Shown here: in pieces, positions 45,816-54,008 of the stretch
How positions within the stretch are numbered: the first letter of the stretch is position 1
Layout: each line of letters opens with the position of its first letter
NCBI GenBank assembly: GCA_046760905.1
Contig: JBHIFB010000001.1
Location: 1-64,000, forward strand
Direction of reading: 5' to 3'
DNA: 64,000 nucleotides
Source of the DNA: JBHIFB01 sp046760905
Lineage (GTDB): Bacteria; Gemmatimonadota; CAZMKB01
Notes under the pieces: model-generated
The model's database searches: none
The model's input: only the letters and a program-made list of their open reading frames with translations
Told to the model about the DNA's origin: nothing
Program-made: the position numbers and the translations under genes

Positions 45816-46280
45816 ATGTCCCAACCTGTACGGGAGAAAGAGGATCTCATCAAGCTTGCGATAGAGCGGGAAATACGAGCTTACGATTTTTTTAATGACG
45901 CCGTTGACAGAATGAGTTATAAGGGCACAAAGGAGATGTTGAGGGCCCTGGCGATGGAAGAGCAGAGACACAGGGAAATGCTCGAGAGAGCCCTCAAGGA
46001 AGAAGTTGTCGAGCATATAGGAACCGATCCATCACCTATGGATTTCAAGATCGGTGATGCCTTGCTTGTGCCTGAACTCACGCAGGAGAGCACCCCGCAA
46101 GATCTGATGATCGTGGCAATGAAGTTGGAGGAGGCATCAGTCGCATTCTATCAGGCCATACTGCCACATTTCAGAGGTTCTGGCTTCGAGGACCTCATCA
46201 GTAGGCTCGTGAGAGAGGAACAGAAACACAAGGAGCGTCTTGAAAAAGAGTATGACGACCATTTTCTCTCTGAAATGTAG
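45816..46280 (+). CDS. Ferritin-like/rubrerythrin-domain protein
   Basis: The 154-residue four-helix protein has a di-iron ligand pattern: Glu in LAIEREIRAYDFF, EEQRHREM, then Glu in KLEEASVAFY and EEQKHKER. This matches the erythrin-type rubrerythrin domain without a rubredoxin tail. Such proteins detoxify peroxide or handle iron in anaerobes and microaerophiles. I chose the ATG at 45816 behind AAGGAGG; a GTG twelve codons upstream lacks such a site. It faces the GNAT gene with only 18 bases between them. Confidence 0.85.
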   Translation: MSQPVREKEDLIKLAIEREIRAYDFFNDAVDRMSYKGTKEMLRALAMEEQRHREMLERALKEEVVEHIGTDPSPMDFKIGDALLVPELTQESTPQDLMIVAMKLEEASVAFYQAILPHFRGSGFEDLISRLVREEQKHKERLEKEYDDHFLSEM

Positions 46281-46298
46281 AGATGCCGGCAGGTCTTA

Positions 46299-46916
46299 TC
46301 ACTTGCTGCGGTCGAAGTCGTATTTGAGGAAGAGGAGGCCTTCCTTCCCATCATCAATTTCCCCCATCACTTCGAAACCTCGCTTGAGGTAGAAGTCGAC
46401 TGCCCTTGTCCAGGATTTTTTCACACTCACTTTAAATCTAGGGCAACCAGCTTCCCGGAGAATCCTCATCACCTCTTCCATCAATATGGTCCCGGTTCCC
46501 ATTCCTCTACAGTCTTCGCGAGTTATCAGCGTAAGCAGTTCCGCCTTCGTCTCGCCTGAAAAAGAAGCCGGGTAACGGGCGGCTCTCACCACATTCTTGA
46601 GGATTCGGGGAGTTCGAAAGGATGCTCTGAGCACTTCGATTGCCATCGCCCAGCCTCTTCTCTTCAATATCTCGAAGAAGAATTTTCCACCATCCATAAC
46701 GACCGTGGCAAATCCAAGCGTTTCATCACCTTTTTGAAATAATATCGTCCTCCCCCAGCGGGCACCTATCATACCCTCGTAGGCAGCGAGGAGGAACTTT
46801 TCACCAAATGCGCTTATAATGGATGGTCCGAAATACTTGAGATGCAATGATGCAAGGTAAGCGCAATCTTCTTCCCGGATATCGGTAATGTGATACCCAT
46901 GCCCTCTCTTATCCAT
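46299..46916 (-). CDS. GNAT family N-acetyltransferase
   Basis: The 205-residue protein has the acetyl-CoA binding core of GNAT enzymes: LTLITREDCRGMGTGTILMEE at about 130-150 (R-x2-G-x-G/A type loop) and the late strand FKVSVKKSWTRAVDFYLKRGFEV. The N-terminal region (DIREEDCAYLASLH) is also typical. The substrate is unknown. Its ATG lies inside the end of the radical SAM gene (8-base overlap), so it is coupled to that gene and may modify the same product. Confidence 0.82.
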   Translation of the reverse strand: MDKRGHGYHITDIREEDCAYLASLHLKYFGPSIISAFGEKFLLAAYEGMIGARWGRTILFQKGDETLGFATVVMDGGKFFFEILKRRGWAMAIEVLRASFRTPRILKNVVRAARYPASFSGETKAELLTLITREDCRGMGTGTILMEEVMRILREAGCPRFKVSVKKSWTRAVDFYLKRGFEVMGEIDDGKEGLLFLKYDFDRSK

Positions 46917-48444
46917 GTACTCGTCCCAGCAGGTTCATATAAACTCGCTTCATCTTGGTCTTCAGTATCCTCTGCGACTTGGTCTCCTGAACCTGGGAGA
47001 ATAGGCTCTTGAGTGTGCTGAACAGTTTGCGAGGATGGAAGAAGTAGCTCGTCATGAAAAAGAACAGGTAAGCAAAAAGTCTCAATCTTGTGAGTTGACC
47101 ATCGGTGATATGTTCAGACCATGAGACGGCTTTGAACAGATCATCGGTGGCAAGATCTCTGAAGAACTCATCGTTGAGTTCGAGTTGTCCCGAGCTGTAC
47201 AGTTCCTGGAATAGCCGGCTACCGGGAAGAGGCACAAAAGTTGAAATGGCGATCTCATCAAGCCCCATCCTGGCAAGCTTGAGCATATAATTCACCGTCT
47301 CTTTCGCTTCCTCATACCTCTCACCCGGCATACCTATGAGGAAGAAGCCACATGTGGATATATCGAGTTCATCAGACCACTTCACCGCCCGTTCGATTAC
47401 GGAGAGATCCAGTTCTTTATCCACGAGGTTTAATACCCTGGATGAACCGCTCTCCGGAGCGTATGTGATGTTGGTACAGCCGGACCTCTTCATCATCGAA
47501 AGGAGCTCCAGGCTGAGCTGCTCCGATCTGGTACCGTTGGGGATCTGCCATGTGAAATTCATCCCTCTCTCCTCTATCCCTTCGCAGAATCTAATCAGCC
47601 ACTTCCTGTCACTCCCGATGGTAAGGTCTTCAAAATGTATGTCTGTTATGTCGTAGTTCTTTTGAAGTAATTGGATCTCATCCAGCACATTCTCCGGGCT
47701 CCTTGTTCTCCAGCGCGGCAGCCAGTGGCCAGGTGCGGTGCAGAAGGTGCACTTATGAGGACAACCCCTTGTTGCCACTATCGGTGCAGTTCTTCCCCTT
47801 GATGCCCCGTGGAATTCCCTCGCCTGGATATAGTTCTCAAATGGTATCTTATCATACATCGGAAACGGCAGACTATCGAGATCCTCGACGAGATTCCATC
47901 GCGGATTGATCATCACCTCATTTCCATTCCTGTATGCGAGGCCGTTTATGGACTTCGGGTCCTCGCCGGATCCAACCCTTCTCGCAACCTCGAGAAGTAT
48001 CATTTCACCCTCGCCGAGACCCACGTAATCCACCTCGAAGTGGGAGAGGGTATGCTCGGGCATCGACGATGGAGTGACGCCCCCAAATATAATTGGGACA
48101 TCCCCCCGTTCTCTCTTAATCATCGATACAAGATCTCCTGTCGGAGGATATGTACATCCGAACAAGTTGGAAACAGCGATCAAACTAGCTTCAGCGGGTA
48201 TCCGTTCCACTATCTCCTCCGGTTTCAGCCCTCTCAGACCAAATATCCCGTGCTGGTAAGTCTGGTCGATGGCTTCACCGAGACCGTCGATCACCGTCAC
48301 CTGGTGGCCGTTTTCCTCAAGCACAGCGGCGAGATAACACACTCCGATGGGAGGTACTGAGGCTGTTGCAATAATGCTTTCGTGGTATGCATGGAAGACA
48401 TTTATAATAGTTACCGGAATTCCCACATTGACCTCATGGGGCAT
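46909..48444 (-). CDS. B12-binding-domain radical SAM protein
   Basis: The 511-residue protein combines an N-terminal B12-binding-like domain (about 1-160: SVPPIGVCYLAAVLEENGHQ, VTVIDGLGEA, ends GLGEGEMILLEV) with a radical SAM core whose cluster motif is CPHKCTFC near residue 230. The family (BchE/hopanoid-type Elp3-like fold) includes methyltransferases, cyclases and oxidases acting on lipids or secondary metabolites. The B12 domain lacks an obvious DxHxxG motif, so cobalamin binding is uncertain. It has its own promoter and is followed by a GNAT gene. Confidence 0.85.
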   Translation of the reverse strand: MPHEVNVGIPVTIINVFHAYHESIIATASVPPIGVCYLAAVLEENGHQVTVIDGLGEAIDQTYQHGIFGLRGLKPEEIVERIPAEASLIAVSNLFGCTYPPTGDLVSMIKRERGDVPIIFGGVTPSSMPEHTLSHFEVDYVGLGEGEMILLEVARRVGSGEDPKSINGLAYRNGNEVMINPRWNLVEDLDSLPFPMYDKIPFENYIQAREFHGASRGRTAPIVATRGCPHKCTFCTAPGHWLPRWRTRSPENVLDEIQLLQKNYDITDIHFEDLTIGSDRKWLIRFCEGIEERGMNFTWQIPNGTRSEQLSLELLSMMKRSGCTNITYAPESGSSRVLNLVDKELDLSVIERAVKWSDELDISTCGFFLIGMPGERYEEAKETVNYMLKLARMGLDEIAISTFVPLPGSRLFQELYSSGQLELNDEFFRDLATDDLFKAVSWSEHITDGQLTRLRLFAYLFFFMTSYFFHPRKLFSTLKSLFSQVQETKSQRILKTKMKRVYMNLLGRVHG

Positions 48445-48465
48445 AGGTATCTGATTATTACATAT

Positions 48466-48494
48466 ATTCTACCAGAAAATATCTAGCTTGTCAA
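48466..48494 (-). promoter_or_regulatory. Putative promoter of the radical SAM-GNAT pair
   Basis: Minus-strand TTGACA (48489-48494), a 17-base spacer and TAGAAT (48466-48471), about 22 bases before the start codon. Confidence 0.6.
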
Positions 48495-48666
48495 CGAGGC
48501 TCCTGGAGACCTTTCCAGCTCCATCATTTGTTTTATGAAAAACTTGTTTTAACAGAATAAGGAAACGTTTTCTGGAATAAAATGGGTAAATATGTAGCTT
48601 AATTTAAGAAAATTTCGGAAAATTTTAACATTATTGTATACTCATCAAATATATTTAAATTTATCC
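48495..48666. other. AT-rich spacer between divergent promoters
   Basis: This very AT-rich stretch separates the radical SAM promoter from that of the XRE regulator. It holds a perfect dyad AAAATTT-cgga-AAATTTT (48609-48626) and a short palindrome AAACGTTT (48563-48570). Either could be an operator for the neighbouring regulator, but AT-rich dyads arise easily by chance. No gene is visible. Confidence 0.3.
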
Positions 48667-48695
48667 TTGACAAACGGGAAAAAATGTGATAAAAA
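48667..48695 (+). promoter_or_regulatory. Putative promoter of the XRE regulator
   Basis: TTGACA (48667-48672), a 17-base spacer and TAAAAA (48690-48695), about 47 bases upstream of the start codon. Confidence 0.55.
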
Positions 48696-48741
48696 TAATA
48701 AGGTATTTCACCCCAAACAAACGTAAGGGAGGTAATATAAA

Positions 48742-49425
48742 ATGCTGAAGGACATTCTCAAGAGCCGGATGCGTGAGCTTGGGCTCAACTACGCGAAATT
48801 GGCGAAGCTCGCAGGCATCTCTGATGTTTATGTCGGGAAAATCATCTCAGGCAGCAGAGTTCCCTCGGCACGGATTCTCAAAGCACTGTCTGAAGCCCTT
48901 GACCTGGATTACAATCTACTGAGAATCGAGGCATACAAGCAGAAGGCGCCTAAGGGGATAAATGTCGTCTTTTCAAATGATGAGAGCCTCTCGGAAATAA
49001 AGATCAAGGACGCGGGCTTAAAGAATATTCCTGTGTTGACACCAGAGTCATGGGATAACGCCAGGGACATTCAGTACATGATCAAATCGCTCGACTCGAT
49101 TGAGACGATCGAACCGAGTTTTTCCGACGATCCTCAGGCTTTCTGGGTCATGGTTCCCGAGAGTTCCAAAGGGAACGGGATGATAGGTGGTCGCATAGGC
49201 GCAGGGGATTATCTGCTTATAGAGCCAAACAAAGAGCCATCGAACGGAAACTACGTGCTCACGCTCGGCGAGCACAAGGTGGGGATTTCCATTTTCTACG
49301 AAACAGAGAAAGGCAAGTTCTACGTTCCCATCAATGCAATGGGAAATCCGCCAGACTACTTCTCAGGAAAGGAGCTCGGCTACACTCATTACAGGATAAG
49401 CCGAATTCTGACGAAGTTTCATTAA
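48742..49425 (+). CDS. XRE-family regulator with degenerate S24/LexA-like domain
   Basis: The 227-residue protein has an N-terminal helix-turn-helix (about 16-40, YAKLAKLAGISDVYVGKIIS) and a C-terminal domain with the S24 fold pattern (GMIGGRIGAGDYLLIEP ... NGNYVLTLGEHKVGISIFY), as in CI/LexA repressors. Where active proteins have the nucleophile in GDSM, this one reads GNGM (residues 144-147), so Ser is replaced by Gly and self-cleavage is not expected. AAGGGAGGT precedes the ATG. It stands alone on the plus strand; no phage genes accompany it. Confidence 0.8.
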   Translation: MLKDILKSRMRELGLNYAKLAKLAGISDVYVGKIISGSRVPSARILKALSEALDLDYNLLRIEAYKQKAPKGINVVFSNDESLSEIKIKDAGLKNIPVLTPESWDNARDIQYMIKSLDSIETIEPSFSDDPQAFWVMVPESSKGNGMIGGRIGAGDYLLIEPNKEPSNGNYVLTLGEHKVGISIFYETEKGKFYVPINAMGNPPDYFSGKELGYTHYRISRILTKFH

Positions 49426-49500
49426 AAGACAAACCGAAACTCTGCCAGAACGGATCGTACTGTCTCATACTCGCTTGAGAAACTCAATCCATATTTAAGA

Positions 49501-50085
49501 TCAGATAGTCAGTACAATATCCGCCTTGAACTCGTTCAGCACCGCTTTCCCCAGAAGTGGGCCTGAGCCGCTCTGAGTCTCGAACCTGAGTTTCGCGGCA
49601 TACTGGAATTTCTTTTTCTCGAAAAGCCCCTTCAACCTCTCATCTGCCGTAATCGTCAATCCGCCGTTAGTGGTGTGCTGAGGCCTGAGCTCTATCTTCT
49701 CGCTGAATATCCCCGGGACCGAAAACGGATCTTCACCAACCTCGCTGAAATAAACGATGTATTGTAGATTGGCCCAACCGCTCTCATTGATCATATCGTA
49801 TCCGACGAAAAGATTCACCGACTCGATCGATTTCACGTCCCCGATTTCATCAGTGATGTCAATGGTCTTTGCGGGGCTCTCGATCTCAGTCACTCCGCCA
49901 TCGCCGGGGATCTGAGGATCCTCGCCATATACGAGCTCCTTCTGGGACGGGTCGAGATAATTGATGAGGTTGAACTGCAACTCTATAACCGTATCTCCGA
50001 TCGTCTCGCCGACATCGAACAGGTTGGACTTGCACGATGAAAAACAGAGGAGAATCACGCATGTAGCCGTAATGTACTTCGCCAT
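49501..50085 (-). CDS. Putative lipoprotein, unknown function
   Basis: The 194-residue protein opens with a lipoprotein-type signal (ITATCVILLCFSSC, Cys18 as the likely lipidated residue). The rest reads as beta-rich (VIELQFNLINYLDPSQ, SIESVNLFVGYDM, FQYAAKLRFETQ) without recognisable motifs. I know no family for it. AAAGGAGGG lies upstream, followed by an ATG-TAA and then the true ATG. Upstream there is also a small AT hairpin (50104-50119). The position between the regulator and an L,D-transpeptidase gives no clear hint. Confidence 0.6.
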   Translation of the reverse strand: MAKYITATCVILLCFSSCKSNLFDVGETIGDTVIELQFNLINYLDPSQKELVYGEDPQIPGDGGVTEIESPAKTIDITDEIGDVKSIESVNLFVGYDMINESGWANLQYIVYFSEVGEDPFSVPGIFSEKIELRPQHTTNGGLTITADERLKGLFEKKKFQYAAKLRFETQSGSGPLLGKAVLNEFKADIVLTI

Positions 50086-50307
50086 GAGTTACATCCCTCC
50101 TTTCAAATTTTTCAATTTGCCTCCTTGTGAATCAGCAATAAATATGCCTGTATGTAAAAACGATTTGTGTATCTTTCAATACGCTGATACGCTTACTGCG
50201 TAATGGGATAGGAGTGAGGATCTTGGCAGGTGAGTGCAAGAATCCTGACATATCTTTGAAAATAATGCGGACACTATGAATCTTTTCCAGAATGTGAATT
50301 TGTGAGA

Positions 50308-51099
50308 TCAGTCGAAAGGGGGTCGTATGCGGAAGTCTTTGATTTCGTGTATGGGAAGCTGGAGAAGCAGGGGGCTTTTCTGAGGATCGAGCCAACCCAG
50401 GAGGCGAAGGAGATCCGGCCTGGAAAGAGCAGTACAACCTGCAGTGGGCATCTTTGCCGACTTCCAGATGTGAATGAAAATAGCGCTGCCCTTGCCCTTC
50501 ACAACCGGATCCGAATTGTGTTTGATGACGATACCGAGCGAATATAAGCCGTCGGGTCTCAACATCCTTTCAAAAGATCTCCACCGGGCTGACGGGTCCT
50601 TTCCTGACTCCAGTCTTACCCATCTGTTGTAATCTTCAGACAAAGGATCATCGACGAAGTAGTCATCTTTAGTTATGCTTCTGTAAGGCATTCTTGTCCC
50701 CTCCGGGGGCAGCGAGTCATATCCAAAAGCAGTTTGAAATTCGAATGCGCCGGCCGGAGAACGCCCATCGCCCTCTGTCTTAAGAGGCCCTTCTTTCGCA
50801 TCCCAGGGAATCCCGCACCCCCAACCCATACCATTTCTACCGACAACAACATCCATGCAAGTTCCACTCTCACGCCAGCCTCCTTCCACTCTTTCGAAGA
50901 GCCTCATCGTCCCGGAGTCCGCTTCCCATCCGTCAGTGGTCACGAGGACTACCTGATCCACCCCATCAGGAACATTTACTTCTTTCAGGCTGCGCTCCAG
51001 GCTGCTCACACAGGAGAGAGCTGAGAGTGGGACTATTGGATAAAGAAGAAATGCAAGGGTATGCCTAAGACTTTTGAGCGCCATGTGTCCACGTTTCAT
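50308..51099 (-). CDS. L,D-transpeptidase (YkuD) family protein
   Basis: The 263-residue protein has an N-terminal hydrophobic export signal (LRHTLAFLLYPIVPLSALSC) and a C-terminal YkuD catalytic site: IHIWKSAKMPTAGCTALS, with the conserved His and the nucleophile Cys in GCTA. YkuD enzymes make 3-3 peptidoglycan crosslinks or attach proteins to the wall; the ErfK-like short form here lacks a LysM domain. The start is either 51099 or the ATG five codons later; neither has a strong ribosome site. It lies downstream of the tRNA-fMet terminator. Confidence 0.8.
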   Translation of the reverse strand: MKRGHMALKSLRHTLAFLLYPIVPLSALSCVSSLERSLKEVNVPDGVDQVVLVTTDGWEADSGTMRLFERVEGGWRESGTCMDVVVGRNGMGWGCGIPWDAKEGPLKTEGDGRSPAGAFEFQTAFGYDSLPPEGTRMPYRSITKDDYFVDDPLSEDYNRWVRLESGKDPSARWRSFERMLRPDGLYSLGIVIKHNSDPVVKGKGSAIFIHIWKSAKMPTAGCTALSRPDLLRLLGWLDPQKSPLLLQLPIHEIKDFRIRPPFD

Positions 51100-51130
51100 G
51101 GTTGGTGACCATATCCCCCGATGGAAACAA

Positions 51131-51160
51131 AAAATCCCGGAACTCCACATGGCCCCGGGT
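51131..51160 (-). terminator. Terminator after tRNA-fMet
   Basis: On the minus strand a CCCGG/CCGGG stem (51135-51139 with 51156-51160) with a 16-base interior is followed by ATTTTTTG, eight bases after the tRNA CCA end. Confidence 0.6.
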
Positions 51161-51168
51161 TATAAGGT

Positions 51169-51245
<77 letters not shown>

Positions 51246-51254
51246 ATTTAATAA

Positions 51255-51283
51255 AATATATTATGATGATTTTCTCATGTCAA
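51255..51283 (-). promoter_or_regulatory. Promoter of tRNA-fMet
   Basis: Minus-strand TTGACA (51278-51283), a 17-base spacer and TATATT (51255-51260), starting one base after the ftsB stop codon. The start point would be near 51248, only a few bases before the mature tRNA 5' end. Confidence 0.7.
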
Positions 51284-51284
51284 G

Positions 51285-51668
51285 TCAATCACTGCCCGTT
51301 TTCGGTCCGCGTTTTTTATCGAACTCCGGCCCCTCCCTGGCAGTCACAACCTCACCCGCTGTTTCACCCTCATTGGCAGGCCCATCTACGATAATCGCCT
51401 TGAACAGCTTCTCACCAGGTTTCACCATACCGGCTTTCTCCCTGGCTAGCCTCTCCAGTTCAAAGGGATCGTCTCCCACCCTCTTCTCTTCTAGAAGAAG
51501 GCTGTCTTTCTCATGCTCCATCTCCGCGAGCGTTTTCTTGAGATCCTCCTTCTCGAGGTAAAGAGATCCTACATTTGTGAGGCTGTAGTCTCCAATCAAT
51601 GCTATGTGCGCGACGACGGCAATTATCGCGATGAGCACGATCCTCGTGAAGAGCTTACGTCCTCTCAT
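51285..51668 (-). CDS. FtsB/DivIC-family septum formation initiator
   Basis: The 127-residue protein has a short basic cytoplasmic tail, one membrane helix (about 8-28, LFTRIVLIAIIAVVAHIALI), and a coiled coil (YLEKEDLKKTLAEMEHEKDS) followed by the FtsB-type segment DPFELERLAREKAGMVKPGE. FtsB links divisome proteins in the periplasm. The Pro/Glu/Lys-rich tail is extra. I chose the ATG at 51668, four bases after eno; an upstream ATG lies within eno. The eno-ftsB order is a common arrangement. Confidence 0.88.
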   Translation of the reverse strand: MRGRKLFTRIVLIAIIAVVAHIALIGDYSLTNVGSLYLEKEDLKKTLAEMEHEKDSLLLEEKRVGDDPFELERLAREKAGMVKPGEKLFKAIIVDGPANEGETAGEVVTAREGPEFDKKRGPKTGSD

Positions 51669-51672
51669 CCGG

Positions 51673-52980
51673 TCAATTCCCCTTCCTGTGGAGTTTCTCC
51701 AGAAAGCGCGAATATGGTTTCTTCCCGGGAAAGACTGCATCTCTGCCCAGTTCTTCCTCGATCCTGAGCAGCCTGTTGTATTTTGCTAGTCTCTCGGATC
51801 TGGATGCAGAACCGGTCTTTATCTGGCCGGTTCCAAGCGCCACGGATAGATCCGCAATCGAGGTATCCTCCGTCTCTCCCGACCTGTGAGATATCACAGT
51901 CTGATACGAATTCTCCTTCGCCTTTCCGATGGTCTCTATCGTTTCGCTCACGGTCCCAACCTGATTTACCTTGATAAGAATGGCATTTGCCACACCTTCA
52001 GCGATGCCCTTTTGAAGCCGTTCTATACTCGTCACGAAGATGTCATCCCCGACCAGCTGAATCCTGTCCCCTAGCTCTCTTGTGAGAAAGACCCAGCCCT
52101 CCCAGTCATCCTCGGCAAGCCCATCCTCCAGGGAGATTATCGGATAGTTATCGACGAGCCGTTTGTAGAAATCCACCATCTCGCCAGAGTCCCTCTTTGA
52201 CCCATCGCCCTTTACGAATGTATAGATACCGTGACTATATAATTCACTTGCTGCACTGTCAAGTGCGAGACAGATATCATTGCCGGGAACAAAGCCCGCC
52301 CGATCGATCGCGGTCATTATAAGGTCGAGTGCCTTCTCGTTCGAATCCAGGTTCGGGGCAAACCCTCCTTCATCACCGACAGATGTCGATAGCCTATTCT
52401 TCTTGAGCACCTCTTTAAGGGAGTGGAACACCTCCACACCCCATCGCAGGCTTTCCGAAAAGGTCGTAGCGCCCAGAGGAACCACCATGAATTCCTGTAT
52501 GTCCACACTCGAATCGGCGTGTCTTCCTCCGTTGAGAATGTTCATCATCGGAACCGGAAGCTGTCGGGACGATCCATCTCCCAGGTGCCGGTAAAGCGGC
52601 ACTCCGAGTTCCTCAGCCGCCGCATGTGCGCAGGCAAGCGAAACTGCGAGGATGGCATTTGCACCGATCCTTCCCTTGTTCGGTGTCCCATCTATCTCTT
52701 TCATCAGCTCATCGATGCCCCGCTGGTCGGAGACATCGTACCCCTTAAGGAGAGGAGAGAGCTCCTTCCTTATATTGTCGACCGCCCTGAGCACACCCTT
52801 ACCGAGATACCTTCTCTTATCACCATCCCTCAACTCCACCGCCTCGTGCGTTCCGGTTGAGGCACCTGAAGGAACGCTTGCTCTTCCCATCGTACCCGAT
52901 TCCAGAATTACATCGGCTTCAACGGTTGGGTTTCCTCTCGAGTCAATTATCTCACGAGCCCTGACCTCCTTTATCAGCAT
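51673..52980 (-). CDS. eno: Enolase
   Basis: Enolase interconverts 2-phosphoglycerate and phosphoenolpyruvate. The 435-residue protein starts with the family opening (REIIDSRGNPTVEADV) and holds the loop SGASTGTHEAVELRD, the metal-binding region LVGDDIFVTS, the catalytic Lys in AILIKVNQVGTVSE, SHRSGETEDTSIADL, and the C-terminal segment GQIKTGSASRSERLAKYN. It overlaps thiL by one base (TGATG) and is followed by ftsB. Nothing unusual is visible. Confidence 0.97.
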   Translation of the reverse strand: MLIKEVRAREIIDSRGNPTVEADVILESGTMGRASVPSGASTGTHEAVELRDGDKRRYLGKGVLRAVDNIRKELSPLLKGYDVSDQRGIDELMKEIDGTPNKGRIGANAILAVSLACAHAAAEELGVPLYRHLGDGSSRQLPVPMMNILNGGRHADSSVDIQEFMVVPLGATTFSESLRWGVEVFHSLKEVLKKNRLSTSVGDEGGFAPNLDSNEKALDLIMTAIDRAGFVPGNDICLALDSAASELYSHGIYTFVKGDGSKRDSGEMVDFYKRLVDNYPIISLEDGLAEDDWEGWVFLTRELGDRIQLVGDDIFVTSIERLQKGIAEGVANAILIKVNQVGTVSETIETIGKAKENSYQTVISHRSGETEDTSIADLSVALGTGQIKTGSASRSERLAKYNRLLRIEEELGRDAVFPGKKPYSRFLEKLHRKGN

Positions 52981-54008
52981 CAGCTGTTCCTCCTTCTCAT
53001 ATGGTCATAACCTTCGGGAACGAGAGGGCTCCGTTTCCCACTCGGGCTTTCGATAAACATCCCTGATTCCGACACAGTTCCTATTGGCGTGATCTCGAGA
53101 CCGAACCGTCTGGCAAATTCGCTCCGGACAGTTTCACTTACCTCATCATGGACTGTGACCAGGAGCTCGTATTCCTCCCCCCCGTTGAGAACGTAATCAA
53201 GAATGTCCTCGCCGAGCAACTCAGACACCTTCACAGCCTCCTCAGATACGGGCAGGGACTTCTCGCAGACGACGGCTCCCACTCCGCTTTCTTTGACGAG
53301 GTTGTAAAGATCCGTTGACAGGCCATCACTTATATCTATCATGGCACTCACATCACAATTCATCCTGAGGTACTCGGCCTCATCAATCCTCGGCAGGGAC
53401 CCGAAGAATACGCCGCGCATCCTGTGTTTAAGAGCTTCACCGCCGCATTCGGTCTCGAGGCACCTCAGAGCCGCTCGGGCCCCTCCAAGCCAGCCGCTCA
53501 CGTAAATGTGATCGCCCGGCACAGCACCACTCCTTGTGAGGGCGGTCCCCTTCTTGACCTCACCGAGTATCCCTATCGTTATCACAAAATCCACCTTCGT
53601 CCTCACCGTTTCTCCCCCGGCTATAGCGCATCCGAATCGATCCGCACATCGCAAAAATCCCCGGTAAAGCGATTTGATCTGGTCCGATTCCGGCACCGAA
53701 GGCAGTCCCAGGCTCACAAAGGCGGCAACAGGTCGGGCTCCCATTGCTGCGATATCGCTAAGCGCTCCGGCCATGGCCCTGTGGCCGATCTCGGAATTGC
53801 TGCCCCACCTGATTTCGAAATGGATACCTCCGAGGAATGAGTCTATCGTGAACACCAGGTCGTTTCCTCTAAGAGCCCCGATTATGGCAGCGTCATCTCC
53901 CAGAGACAGACGCAATCTTCCACCAGTTTCATCCACAATGGATCTGATCAGATCGAGCAGTTCCCTCTCGGATGTTATACTTTTCTTACCTGTATCTCGA
54001 AGGTTCAT
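52980..54008 (-). CDS. thiL: Thiamine-monophosphate kinase
   Basis: ThiL phosphorylates thiamine monophosphate to the active diphosphate. The 342-residue protein belongs to the PurM-like superfamily: LSLGDDAAIIG near residues 35-45, FTIDSFLGGIHFEI, GHRAMAGALSDIAAMGARP, CAIAGGETVR, and MIDISDGLSTDLYNL. In the substrate loop the common EGVHF reads GGIHF. It overlaps the propeller gene by 23 bases and eno by one. No other thiamine gene is present. Confidence 0.94.
   Translation of the reverse strand: MNLRDTGKKSITSERELLDLIRSIVDETGGRLRLSLGDDAAIIGALRGNDLVFTIDSFLGGIHFEIRWGSNSEIGHRAMAGALSDIAAMGARPVAAFVSLGLPSVPESDQIKSLYRGFLRCADRFGCAIAGGETVRTKVDFVITIGILGEVKKGTALTRSGAVPGDHIYVSGWLGGARAALRCLETECGGEALKHRMRGVFFGSLPRIDEAEYLRMNCDVSAMIDISDGLSTDLYNLVKESGVGAVVCEKSLPVSEEAVKVSELLGEDILDYVLNGGEEYELLVTVHDEVSETVRSEFARRFGLEITPIGTVSESGMFIESPSGKRSPLVPEGYDHMRRRNS

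Noticed and set aside
48563..48626. Palindromes AAACGTTT and AAAATTT-N4-AAATTTT as proven operators
   Set aside because: The region is very AT-rich and such dyads occur by chance, so they are kept only as candidates.
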